From Epinephelus fuscoguttatus (Eukaryota > Chordata > Actinopteri > Perciformes > Serranidae), in contig NC_064760.1 of NCBI RefSeq assembly GCF_011397635.1, positions 29,008,856 through 29,072,855 on the forward strand: a stretch of 64,000 nt of DNA, given 5' to 3'. The notes below the pieces were generated by a model. It was not told the origin of the DNA, searched no databases, and saw only the letters and a program-made list of their open reading frames with translations. Within the stretch, counting starts at the first letter, position 1. Every line of letters starts with the position of its first letter. Positions 24,159-55,956 of the stretch are shown piece by piece. The position numbers were made by a program, and so were the translations under genes.

Positions 24159-25197
24159 ATGTAGAGTACTGGCCGCTTTTTTATTTTTGTAAAAAAAAAT
24201 AAAAAAGAGATCACGCACATTGTTGTCTTTTTTAAGTATTTCAAGTGTATCAATAACAAGTGAGACAATAAATCAATAATATCATGAGCACTTTAAACGT
24301 AAATGTAACATACATATTCCCCTCCCTCTCATATTTAATAGGCCTATGCTTTGTCCATGCCCATGTTATTATTATTCTTATTACACATCTATGGTCCATG
24401 CAATACAGATTGGCTGCGATTCCGATATTTCTGACAGCATGTGAAGGCATCAGCAGACAACGTAAAACGTCATGGTCAAGGGCCCATTCCCTCTCCTCTC
24501 ACAGCACCTTTATTTTTCAAACATTCATTGTATTGGTTAACAACAATATTGACATGTACTTACGCATATTTGCCCCTATTATAGGCAAACCTCAGACTAT
24601 GCATTAATACTAATATGATACAAAGTTGCATTGCTACATAGGTTTTATCCTTTTCTCCCTGTCTTAGAGGTATTTAAAAAACATATTTAATGTTATTTCA
24701 ATTCCAGTCTGCATCCATTTCATTTTCTTTCTATAATAACACATTTTTTAACATTATAGACTGTCCATACAAAGCATGGTGTAACCATATTACAGATAAT
24801 ATATATTAGTTAACATAAAATAATGTGCTTAATAAAGATATTCAAACACTAAAACAGTCGTTGGAATAAGCAGTGTAAGCAAAAGGATGCGTTTAATTGT
24901 CTTTTCGTACGCAGAAGAAAGTGGGAGGAGAGCTTGCCCTTACTAAGTATGGCGCTGTGTGGCTTCACTGCCTGTATCAGGTTTCAGTTGTGTTCTCCGT
25001 ATGGGAGTGAAGCCTCCTTGCCAGCAGTATCTTTAACCTATGAACTCCTGAGTGTGCCAGTCCTCCGCCATATTGACTGTTGTCTTGACTGGAGGAGATA
25101 GAGAACATTTTGAGGTCCGAGAAGAAACGAAAGTGTGCTCTCCAAATCACCGAAACTGGTGCAAACTTGGCGAAAGCGTATTATAAACACCGTCGTG
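24159..25197. other. mxd3-fam193b intergenic and fam193b promoter region
   Basis: The sequence to about 24880 is AT-rich and featureless. From 24900 it becomes GC-richer, with GCCATATTGAC near 25067 (YY1-like), ending at the fam193b start. No TATA box was found. Confidence 0.35.
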
Positions 25198-35585
<10,388 letters not shown>

Positions 35586-35917
35586 CTTGGATGAGTGCCA
35601 GAAAAAGAAAAAAAAAACTTCACACCACCACAAACTCTTTCAGTAGAGCCCCATTTGGCCTGAGGCCTTCTCTCATTCCCTGTTTTCTTCTCTTCCTTAC
35701 TAAGCCAAGGGACCCTGGTTCACATACTCTCCATTCAGAGGACTGAAACATAACTTGTGGCTGACAAGCCAGGGATCACTCTCAAGGCCAACTCTACCCT
35801 TTGCTATTACTGCAATGTTCACTAAATGAGAGATGCAAAAATGGAAAAAAAAAGTCTGTTGAATCCACTGCATCCATGTGCTTACTTATGTAGTATGTAA
35901 ACAATTACCTTACATTA

Positions 35918-35923
35918 AATAAA
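35918..35923 (+). terminator. proximal poly(A) signal of fam193b
   Basis: AATAAA 333 bases after the stop, followed by a GTTTTT-type stretch. It would give a short 3'UTR; a distal site lies at 37297. Confidence 0.35.
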
Positions 35924-37296
35924 TGTTTTTATCACAAATCTGAGACATTTTAACGTTGTTAAACTTATGAATTCAGATCAGTTCAATTTGGTGATCATAC
36001 ATTCTGCACTGCTAGCTTCCCGCCCACGACACCAGTCTCAGTAGACTCTGGAGACCGTTTGTCTGATGCTGTACAACTGTCAAAAAGGAGCACAAAACAA
36101 CATTTTGACCTAATTTTAGGGGACAACACTGACACCCTCCTCTTTTGCAGGGAGCAGGGGTGGCAAACATTGAGACTGCAGATTGTGGTTGTTTTCAATT
36201 GGAATATTTCTCTCAATATTTAATTATGATCATCAAATGATAAGCAATCAGCGGTCGAAAATGAAATGACAAACACTCATTTACCTACCTGCTACACTCT
36301 TATCTTTTTGTATGAAATTATGTAAAAGAAAAAGATTTAAAAAACAAAAAAACAAAACATGAATGTTTGACAGTTCAGTACACCAACAACGCTGATAGAA
36401 TCTAGTGGGAACTTTTAAATTTACTGTGTATAACACATGGCTCACAGAATGCATCTTAAAAAATCTAATTAAGCACCCTTGCAAATATGTCCCTACGCAT
36501 GACATGCAGAACAGCAACTTCTAAATACTGCCCCCCAATCATGAATTGGGCAAAGTTAAATGTGTCTGTTGCTTCACTGTCAATCCTCCCTTGGTGTTAA
36601 CCTTCTATAGTGATATCCAGTATACACTCTGCCATCTGTAGAGGAAAGCTCTTTACCACAGTTTTCTCACTCCCTAACTGTTATTTTACCACCCCCTATA
36701 TCCCAACACTGACAGGTACACCAGTGTGCAATGTTCATTTTAACATTGGGACCATCACACGTTGTTTGGCACAGTTGATTTCAATGCTTGTACATACTGA
36801 GTGATTATTTTGGGCCCTTTTGAGCCTTTGTCATGCGTTTCTGGGGTGTGTGTGCGTGTGTGTGGTGAGATATATTTTCAACCATACTACTCTTTTCCCT
36901 GTACTGTGACCTTGGTGGCACCCTGTACCTCAGCTAGCCTATCTGAAGGCCAAGTCTTCATGATCTGTTGATGACAAATATCACTGCAGAGTTGATACTT
37001 TGGGGACAAAGGCCTTGAGATTTACATCGATAACCATGTTTTAGCTGATGGCTTTCATTGAGGTGGATCATTTCTTTCCTGAATCTGTGCTGAGATTTTG
37101 TTTTCATATAACATCTCTGATGCTTTCCAGGTTATATTCAATTAGAGAAGATTATCTTAATGTTTCGAATGTAGATTTATACTATATCAATAATAGCCAA
37201 GTGTATGTTGGCTTGTTTCTTTTTTTAAAATTCACTTTTGATACTGTGAAAAAATCTTTCGTTCAGAAAGATTAAAAACAATACAGTTTTGACAAA

Positions 37297-37302
37297 AATA
37301 AA
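37297..37302 (+). terminator. distal poly(A) signal of fam193b
   Basis: AATAAA followed at once by GTGTGGTGTTTG, a good GU-rich downstream element. The 3'UTR from 35586 would be 1.7 kb, with no other gene and a short GT run near 36848. It lies only about 280 bp before the ddx41 start codon. Confidence 0.5.
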
Positions 37303-37581
37303 GTGTGGTGTTTGCTTTCTAAGTTTATCTATTTGGTTTGCTTTATATGATGTACCGTTTGTACGAGCTGCCTCTCCCGAACCCCAGACTGAATCGCTTT
37401 CAAGTATTTGGACGCAGCGTCTCGATGAAGTTTGACCCTTCCAGCATCCCGTACAGTATCAGAGCTTCCTGTGTGGTGTAAACATGCGGATTAGGTTTAT
37501 TTATTGAATTGTGTATCGAGTATTTGGTCAACAACTCTGTGGTTTAAGTACAAAGAGAACGATATTGTATTCAGAAATAAA

Positions 37582-47355
<9,774 letters not shown>

Positions 47356-47599
47356 GGGGTTTTTTAATAGAAGAATGATTCTCCAAAGCTAAACGGAACT
47401 AAGAAACATTTCTGAGGAAATTGTACAGCTGTTTTTCATGTCACTGAACTGAGGAAGTCTTTTTGTATCATCACCTAATATAGTTCTGACACAGGTCTGT
47501 CAGATGCAACTTTCATTTTTACCTTTTTGCCTAAAATCTGTCATACTTGTTCAGGATGTGTAGACTTTGTAATATACATTTTTGATACTTCCTATTGTA

Positions 47600-47605
47600 A
47601 ATAAA
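47600..47605 (+). terminator. poly(A) signal of ddx41
   Basis: AATAAA 245 bases after the stop, the first such signal in the 3'UTR. dok3 starts 365 bases later. Confidence 0.6.
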
Positions 47606-47969
47606 GCCACAATATCTATTCATGATCTTTAATGTTCTTATCTGTATCTGTATCTGTAAAATAGAAAGGTGTGGTATCAGTTTTGTCTGATGAGGAAGTT
47701 GCTAAAACGAGCAGAATGCAAAGGGAAGTTTGACTCAAGAAAACAGCAACACACATCTTGTGTGCCCTGTCTTTTGCAACAGTCAGGTTGCAGATCAGAG
47801 ATATCTTGTCTGGACTTACACAAGTTGACAGGAGAATGAAAGCCACTGGTGACGTAAAGGAAACAAATGCTCTGGTGGCGTAGAAAAACCTAATTATAAC
47901 CTCTTGGTTTGTTACATGTTGACCACAGAGCATTGAGACCTAGAGTAAAGATTTACAGAGCTCACAAGC

Positions 47970-50900
47970 ATGGATGTTATCTTCAAGGAAGGGAAGCTGT
48001 ACCTTCAAGGGGTCAAGTTTGGAAAGGTAAGTTTTACAGAAATTCGGTGTACTTGTGAAACAGTGAACATTGTGGTTGTTTTAAGTCTGTGGCAACTGAG
48101 CAGCTCGGACAAAAATACATGTTACGGTACTTTGCTTTGATGAACTGCCGAGTTGAGGCAAGCAAAGGCTCAGCTGACAATACAAATATTTCTCAGAAGT
48201 TTTATGTCTTGATGTAGAGCATGCCATATATAAACTCATTGCATGCAAAGACATATATTGCTCCAAATATCAAGCCTTAGTAAATAATACAGATACACAA
48301 ACACTAATGCAAATGTGGAAATTTGTCAAATTGTTTTTAGTATTTCCTGAAAGTCTAAATTTCCCTCCACTCAAGATGGCATAGATTTAACGTAGTCTTG
48401 TGAAACTGCATCATCCTTTTTGCCCTTAAAGAAGATCTTTTCAAATGTCCCTGCACGGCGTTCAGTGGGTTTGGCAACTCTGAAGTCATGCAAGTCGGCA
48501 ATCTTTTCACTTTCCTGGACTTAAAATATAGTAATTCTTTTGTTCGGGTCAATGTGGAGATAACTCTGTTTGGCTAAATCTGGAATAAGTCACAAATCGC
48601 CATGTGTTCATATTTCCACAGTCGCTTTTAACTTCAGGAAATGCATTGTTCCTTCCTCCACTCGTGTTGGTGTCTCATCGGGTAATCTCAATATAACTTG
48701 CTGTAAATACGGATTGATATTAATGGTGAAAATCTGGTATTTGTTCACCCGTATTAGATACGAATTTATAATAACTGAGGCTGGTTCCATTTGCAAGGCT
48801 TGTATTTTGCATTTCAGTCGTTTGGTTGTATCTGCTCCTATTATTGGTAGTATGTGAAACTGCGAATTGAGTGCTAAATTTCCTTTGAATGTGTGATACT
48901 GATTCACAGATATCTTAAAATACTGGTCCTCAGATGACGTGGAGTGCTATATCGTAGGCATCTGGACTTGCTGTTGACACAAGCAAGCCCAGTTGCCTAC
49001 GATATAGCACTTACAATTACCATGACCTGGATGACTGAGAATCTTCACAGACAAGACGACATCCTATTTTGGATCAATATGATGTGGTTTGTGAAAATCC
49101 CTTCACTGTGGTTCGCACTGCCCTCTCACAAACTGTAAATTAAGCTACAGGTGGGCAAAGGCTAGTCTTTCTTAGGGCCACGTTTTGCAAAATTCAAGCA
49201 GTATGACTAATGCACAAAGTAACATATTTACTTGATTTTCGTAAAAAGCAAAATAAATAAATAACAATCTGATAATTAAACTTTGCACAGGGGTCATTTC
49301 AAAGATGAAACAATGCTTAATTGAAGGTTTGAAATGAACAGAAAAAAAACAACAACATCACAAAACAATAAATATAAGTTAAGTTAGTGATAATAGAATG
49401 AATAATTTAAAAAATAGCTACTGAAAGAGAAAATGGTGCTATAAATAAAATCAAGTCAGACAAAATGTGTACTAAATAAAACAGTCAGTACATGCTCAAA
49501 TTAACAAGCTGTTTAAGGGTCTGGGTGTGAACAAGCTAAATGCAGCATGCAGTCACTGGAGGTCATCTGAAAACAGTGAGACGCATCTTGAAATTCTGTA
49601 AACATACAGATGGTATTGTTGTAATGCACTTTGTAAAGAGTAATCAAGAGTTTGTCTGTGGCCTTACTCCTAATAACCCATCTATCTATATCTGTGTTGT
49701 CTGAGAGCTGTAGAACACTTTGAGCCATCTAATCACTGAGTTTTGAAACCCAACCATGTCAGCAGGGCTCAGATCATCACAAGAAGCAGAAATGTAGAGC
49801 TGTGTGTCATCTGCGTAACAACAGAGACAGACACCGTACTTCCTGATAGTATACCATAATAACAAAAGACCTAAATCACTCATGAACTGTGCCACCCATA
49901 CACTTCATAAAATAATTGACTTAGCGACCATGACATCACCCACTGGTTTGTGGACCCCCATTTTGTAGCCTTGGGTTTCGCATACACGGCATTTTGGCCG
50001 TTGACATCTTGGTTTTCTGGAGCCAGAGGTTACCATTTTAGAGGAAAGGATGGAGGTGTGGAGGAGTGAGGGGTTGATCTGATTCATAGATTGTAGTGGT
50101 ACCTCATCGACAGCCTGGCACTCAAAGCGGTCCTATCCTTAAATATGTGCAACTTCAAGCCTTAATAATATGTAAACGGTTGATTTATATAAAAATTCAC
50201 TACCCTTACAGTTGTCATAGGTGTTGCAATTAGCTATAGAGACCAATTTTTTTGTATCTGGTTGTAAACATGTTTATTTTTGCTGTAAAGTTGGACATTG
50301 TAACACGCCAGCCTCAAGTGGCAATTTGGGAAACTGCAGTTTTTGGAACTTCCACGCTGACCTCATTTTTCAGCCCTGGAGGTTGCCACTTGGTGCCACC
50401 CACGTATTAACCATCACTACTTTTTCCCTCCTTTTATCTCCAACAGAAAACATGGCGGAAAATATGGATGGTGCTTTTGAAGCCCAGCTCCATGGGTGTC
50501 GGGCGGTTGGAGATCTCTAGTCTACTTGACAACAATGCTGCTACTGACCAGAGGAAAGTCTCTTGGCCGAAAACGCCTGAAAGAAAAGTTGTGCGTCTGA
50601 GTGACTGCCTGAGTGTTGTCCCTGCTCCAAAGCAGTCTTGCCCCTCTGGGTGCACCGCCTTCTATCTAAACACCACTCAATGCACCTACACTCTGGCCTC
50701 CACAACAACCCAGGACTGGTTGAGTGCCCTCTGCCTTCTAGCCTTCCAGGTATCACACATCTCTCCTCTTGACTGGTGCAACTTTCTTCTTCTCTTTTTA
50801 CATCAGGAGTTGTACTTTGGAAAAGGTGGGGATAAACCTTACCAACAATCAGACAGGACAATGAGGAAGTTAATACAGTATCTGTAACTTCTGTCTCTTC

Positions 50901-53855
50901 ACTTCTCTAATTCTTGTGCTTGCACAAGCTATGCCCTTTCTTGCATCTTACCTCTTTGAAGTCATAAAATGGTGATAAGAGGGTGGTGTACACTCCATGT
51001 AATGTTTACCATGCCACTGTGTTTACAGAAGGATCCTGGGGAATCAGACAAAGGGGCTTTCGAGAGAGGAAATGACTTGACCATGGCGGACAATGACCTT
51101 TACTCATCTTGGAAAACCGGTAATGCTCGTCAGTCTGATGTAGATGTAGATGACAGCTTATCATTCAACGAGCAATCAAAAAAAAATTGTTTAGTTTAAG
51201 TTAGTCTTAGCTATTTGTCAGATTGTCTGTTGGTGTTTCTTGCCCTGTCAAACTATACGTATTATCGTGATGCTGCAACGCTCCCACATTAGCAATCAAA
51301 ACTTTGACTCAGGTTGTAAGAAACTGGAATGATGGTGTAAAATCAAAAATCAAAAGTACGTATTTTTCCTTTCAGCTGTAGTGCTATTTATAAATCTAGA
51401 TTGTTTTGGTGTGACTTGCCAGGTGTTGGAGATATCAGACGTAGAGATGTCTGCCCTCTCTTAGATACACTGGAACTAGATGGCACTCGGCTTGTGGTGC
51501 TCAAAGTGCAAAAAAAACAAAACATTTAAACAACTCAACAGCAACGTCTCTTCCAGAAATCATGACCTGGTTACTCAAGATAACTCAAAGATCTTGTTAT
51601 GAGCAGTTTCTTGTAGGAACTATTTTTTTTCTCCTAAACACACCTGACAGCTCCTTCTAAGCACTGATTCAGTTGGCAGGTGTAGTTCGGTAGACAGAAA
51701 ATAGTTCCTACACGAAACTACTCACAACAAGCTCTGTGGATTATCTTGAGTGATCAGGTCATGATTTCTAGAAAGACACATTGCTGCTGAGTTTTTCAAA
51801 TGCATTTTTTGACACTTTGAGCACCACAAGCCGAGTGCCATCTAGTTCCATTATATTGGAGGGAAGGCAGACATCTCTACAGCCGATATCTCCAACACTC
51901 CGCAACTCACACCAAAACAATCTACACTGATTAAAAGCACTACAGGTAAGAGGGAAAATATGTATTTTTGATTTGGGGGTGAACTGTCCCTTTAATAATG
52001 TCTTAAGAGTGAATTGGAGAATGTATTAAAATAAAGGAAACAGACCAGATAGAAGCTAGCAGTAGTGAAGTTTAGATGTCACAGAGTCACAAATTCAAGA
52101 CATCAGCAGAAACCTTGAATATGTGTCAGCAGCAGCTAAAGTCACTAATTTATTCAAACATGAACGGCAGAATGCATTAGCGTCAGCAAGCTCTGGCTTA
52201 CACACATTTATTTCTTTTTATTTCCTAATGGATTACACTTCCGCTGAAAAATCCCGGCAGCCCAGTCACACTGAGAGATTAGCAGAATGCAAGCAATTTT
52301 AAATCAGCCCTTTTCTGTATAAGAATGTATTTAGTGTATATTTATTCCCTATGCTAATGTATTGCTGCGCAGACGTCATGTGAAATATCCACTACTTTCA
52401 TGTGTAGTTACTGCGTGCTGCACTAACCTCAGTGTACTGTGATGTTTAAAGTGGCTGATGATGTCATGTCTTGTCATGTTTAGACCTGACCCTTCCTCCA
52501 AACCAGTACCAAGTGACAGTCCAGAGCACAGAGGCATCCAGGAGGTGCAAGTTGTCCGGGGAGTATCTGGTCTCCACAGAAAAAGATGCTGTGACTCTGC
52601 TGGCCATCAATACTGGTCACATATTCTATCGCTGGCCGTACAGGCTCTTACGCAAATATGGACAGGTGGAGGTAAAGTACTTATGAATTCCCCTCATATT
52701 GGAAATGATGAAAATATATTCAAAGTGCATCACCATAGTCATGATAGACCTGGCATTTAGCTGGGATCATTTACATATCTTTGAAGAAATAGTTTGACAT
52801 TTTGGAAACTGTGCTTAATGGCTTTCTTGCCGAGAGTCAGATGAGAAGATGGATACCCCTTCTCAGACGGTGATATCGCTCTTCTCATCTAACGCTCAGC
52901 GAGAAAGTATGAGAATATTTTCCATAACGTCAGCATATTCCTTTAAGGTGTGTGTTGCTGCGTGTGATTGCAGGGTGGATTTAGCATTGAAGCCGGCCGG
53001 CGCTGCGAGTCAGGAGAGGGAGTGTTCATCTTCCTGTCCAGGCACGGTCCCCAGATCTTCCAGAATATATCAAGGCAGTGCTCTGTGGAGAGGATGTCCC
53101 CTTCTCAGCCAACCAGTGTCCACAGGAGATCCTTTTGTGACTCTGATCTCCCAACCACAACCAGCTGGCCCTCTGGTCACCCTGTCTACAGTCCTGCAGA
53201 TGTTTCTGCAGACACAGAGGATGAGTCTGCCGACCACTACTCTACTATAAATGATACCCCTGTGCAAAATGTAAAGCGGCTATCTCTTGTCCAAACTCAT
53301 CTCTCTAACAGCAGGGAGGCTGTGGGAGATGAAGATGAGGATGAAGCTGATAGATGTCATTCCCTGGAGGCTGTAAACTGGGATAATGTCATGGAGGACA
53401 GCATTTATTGCAACCTAAGGAGAGCCACACCTCCTATAATCAGACCTGATGAGTTCAAACCTGCAGGGTTCTCAGAGTGCATCTATTCAGATTTGAAAAT
53501 AGTTGATTTTCCCTTAAATCCCCAGCTGCAGCCCCTCTCGTCACCCCTCCCTGAGTTTGTTCCCCATCTTCGTCCCTCCACCCCGCCCAAGTCTGCTCCC
53601 AGCACCCCACCCAGGCCCCGATACCAGCGCCAGCCCCCTGCGAATAACTACATCCCGCCAGGGTACAATACACAGGCACAGGCGGTGGATGACATGAAGG
53701 AGATGGAGGAGGCCATCAGCTCCTCTACCCATGTTGGCCCCACAGAGGCCCCTGGCAGTTTTAAACACAGGCTGGCAGAAATCATTTCTAAGGACCTGGC
53801 AAAGTTCCAGCCACCTCTTCCCTCTGGAGTGGGCAGCCCCACATTTTCTCAGTAG
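47970..53855 (+). CDS. dok3: docking protein 3 (DOK3), PH-PTB adaptor
   Basis: Five coding exons: 47970-48026, 50447-50749, 51029-51119, 52484-52671 and 52974-53855, giving 506 residues in frame (human 496). A PH domain at about 5-118 starts FKEGKLYLQGVKFGKKTWRK and includes RLSDCLSV. NDLYSSW (Y145) precedes a PTB domain (about 152-246: YQVTVQSTEASRRCKLSG, FYRWPYRLLRKYG, FSIEAGRRCESGEGVFIF). The tail has an acidic run, proline-rich TPP repeats and tyrosine motifs: YCNL (358-361, a YxN GRB2-SH2 type), YSDL (384) and YSPA (285). DOK3 is a membrane-near inhibitory adaptor in B cells and myeloid cells that binds GRB2 and SHIP1. The exon 4 donor was set at GAG|GTAAAG because that spacing matches the family. 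Introns 1, 3 and 4 carry repeats. Confidence 0.93.
48943..49011 (+). repeat. near-perfect hairpin, 30-bp arms, in dok3 intron 1
   Basis: The left arm 48943-48972 begins AGTGCTATATCGTAGGCA. The right arm 48982-49011 ends TGCCTACGATATAGCACT. The arms pair at 28 of 30 positions around a 9-base loop (GTTGACACA). It is probably the compact end or core of an interspersed repeat, because the following CCATGACCTGGATGACTGAG looks familiar from other fish loci, but it would also fold strongly as RNA. Confidence 0.75.
49500..49900 (-). repeat. LINE reverse-transcriptase fragment with YADD motif
   Basis: The minus strand encodes LGLLLLWYTIRKYGVCLCC, then YADDTQLYISASCDDLSP and NSVIRWLKV. YADDTQLYIS is the RT catalytic motif of L2/Rex1-type fish LINEs. 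Only the palm region remains and it is interrupted soon after. It lies antisense in dok3 intron 1. Confidence 0.7.
49925..50400 (-). repeat. common teleost interspersed repeat before dok3 exon 2
   Basis: Segments such as GTTGTCATAGGTGTTGCAATTAGC, GTAAACATGTTTATTTTTGC and CCCTGGAGGTTGCCACTTGG are, from memory, parts of a high-copy fish non-autonomous repeat that also contains CATTTTGGCCGTTGACATCTTGG. No termini were defined. It ends about 47 bases before the exon 2 acceptor. Confidence 0.45.
51335..51993. mobile_element. long fold-back (palindromic) element in dok3 intron 3
   Basis: The two halves are inverted copies over about 300 bp each. Left AACTAGATGGCACTCGGCTT pairs with right AAGCCGAGTGCCATCTAGTT. 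Left ATCATGACCTGGTTACTCAAG pairs with right TTGAGTGATCAGGTCATGAT. Left GTTTTGGTGTGACTTGCC pairs with right CACACCAAAACAATC. The right end is GGGGGTGAACTGTCCCTTT, which suggests a terminal AAAGGGACAGTTCACCC; the left end is eroded. There is no coding interior. Confidence 0.8.
52780..52947. repeat. short MITE just upstream of dok3 exon 5
   Basis: Left TTTGAAGAAATAGTTTGACATTTT and right AACGTCAGCATATTCCTTTAA are imperfect inverted repeats. The interior GCTTTCTTGCCGAGAGTCAGATGAGAAGATGGATACC is, from memory, a widespread teleost repeat. It ends 26 bases before exon 5 and may supply part of its branch-point region. Confidence 0.55.
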
Positions 53856-54351
53856 CCTATTAGTTAACAGACAGACTAGGAGGAGCAGTTTTTAACCATG
53901 ATAGACTGTCATAAAGCATAATTAGTTTCTTTATATCTTTGAAATCCCTTTAGCTGGGAACATTTGGCATCAGATTTTGGCTTGTAGATGTTTGTATATT
54001 TATCTGTAACCTGAAAAAAACATCTGGAATGCATTTTATTCTGTGGATTATCTTTGCAAAAACAAGATTTGAGAAGTGTTGTTCTTTACTGCTGGAATTT
54101 TAAAGAAGCTACAGTATATGTGCCGCAATATCTTTAATGTGCCTCATAGCCGTGAGCTGATAAACTGAGGGAACACTTGTGGACTGTTTCATTATGGAAA
54201 TAGCTTTGGGAAAAAAATGTTTCCTTGTTACCTCGGCAGTTACCGTAATATATATGGTAATATTTGAATATGCTCAAAATACCCCCATTAAAAAAAGGCA
54301 ACCACTGTCTGCTGTCCGGAGTAATCATTAGCAAATGTAATTATAATCATA

Positions 54352-54357
54352 AATAAA
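54352..54357 (+). terminator. candidate poly(A) signal of dok3
   Basis: AATAAA about 500 bases after the stop. The 3'UTR between is AT-rich without other features. Confidence 0.45.
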
Positions 54358-54789
54358 CTTAACAAATTGCCATTATTACTACCACCGGTCCTAGTATTAC
54401 AGTGTGCTGCAGCTCTGCATGTGATTTATGCCTGTGGTGTTGCTGCTCTCCAGCAGAAGCTGCTGTGGGAAGATACAATCAGTGTCAAAGACTGTGCTGT
54501 CTCTATTTCATCACTTTCAAATGTATTAAAAGATGAAAAACTGGAGCATAATTTGAGTGTTATGTAGGCTATATCACTGTCAGATGTGATAGTTAAGTGT
54601 TAGTATGTCATAAAAGAAGTCATTAAAAATTAGTCATAGTGTGTGCACTGCGGCCCTCAGCTGGCTCCCTGAAATGGCACTCAGTACTCAAGTCTTTGAG
54701 AACTGATCTAAGATTGTGTGAAGATGTTTTAAAGTGGTCTGTTTAGCTGTTTCAAGCCCCTTGGGGGTTGGGTCACAGTAGACGTAGAT

Positions 54790-55337
54790 CAGGGGTGTCA
54801 AACATATGGCTTGTGGGCCAGAAGTGGCCCGCCAAAGGGTCCAATCCGGCCCACAAAATGACGAGACTAAGAGGTGCCAGTTTTCAGGAGCAAGTTAAAC
54901 AATGCATACTTCATGTAAAAGTCTGCTTCAGAGGCTTTCCCACCCTGACCAGAATACAGCTCTCTAATATATTAATCAATACTTACTGTGACCATGTTTA
55001 AAGATATTGAACATTGTGCAAAATATTGTCCATCAGCAGCTTCAGTTCATAAGAATCTGTATCAGGAAATGTGTGGATAAGTGACAGCAAGAAGTAGACT
55101 GACTAAATGTGGAAAAACTGAGTCATTCTGTTGAAACGTAACTTATTTTTGTCAAGCCATGTCAGGCTGTTCATCTGTTTTGTAAAGGGATGAACATCTA
55201 TAGAATATACTTGAAATTCTTTACATAACAAAGCAAAAGTATTGGAGCTGATGGTGCTTATAGGTTATTGTATGATGGTTTTATTGGTCTGGCCCACCTG
55301 AGATCAAAGTGGTATGAGTTTGACTTTGACACCCCTG
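54790..55337. mobile_element. hAT-type MITE downstream of dok3
   Basis: CAGGGGTGTCAAACATA at the left and TTTGACACCCCTG at the right form 13-bp perfect inverted repeats. Flanks ACGTAGAT (54782-54789) and CTGTAGAT (55338-55345) share six of eight bases, i.e. a hAT-length target duplication. The internal GGCCCGCCAAAGG and GGCCCACCTGAGATC are typical of the very abundant CAGGGGTGTCAAA family of fish. Confidence 0.8.
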
Positions 55338-55614
55338 CTGTAGATTAAAAATGGTCCCTCCCAATGTTAAACAGGTGATTACGGCCCTGACTGTTGAACA
55401 GCAGATTTGGAGTTACATTTATGTTTGCTCTCCTAACTTCCCTTTATAAAGAGTGTACATTTGTTTTGTCACACAGCAGTATAACCGTTTTGCAATGACT
55501 AAAACATTTTGAACATGGAGACTTCAGTCTGCTTCACATGGTATAAATATTGACATGTAACAAAATGAAATACACAAAACAACTCAAAATGCACACTGGT
55601 GTTTTAAGCATATC

Positions 55615-55620
55615 TTTATT
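55615..55620 (-). terminator. poly(A) signal of the atoh1-type gene
   Basis: TTTATT on the plus strand (AATAAA on the minus strand), 337 bases past the stop at 55957. The 3'UTR is AT-rich. Confidence 0.5.
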
Positions 55621-55956
55621 GTAGCAAAACAATCATCATAAAAATACCCCATAGCTTTACATAAATATCAAAATAATTGTTTTAATTTAGACAAATGTCA
55701 CTGACACTGGGAATGTCTATAGTGATGGTTCAGACCATAAAGTGCATTAAAAAGGCCTCTGTGGCCTTAGGAAGTAAAAAAAAATAAAATAATAATAATC
55801 AAGGTTTCAGTAAGTTTTTCTCATTGACAGTGCAATTTCTAAACTATTTCAAATGACAGGAGAAAATAAAGGACTATGTGATATGATCAATGTTTCTACA
55901 AGCTGATATTTGGTTCTCCTGGTTCTGTCTCTAAAAGACACTGCAGTGGTTTTGTG

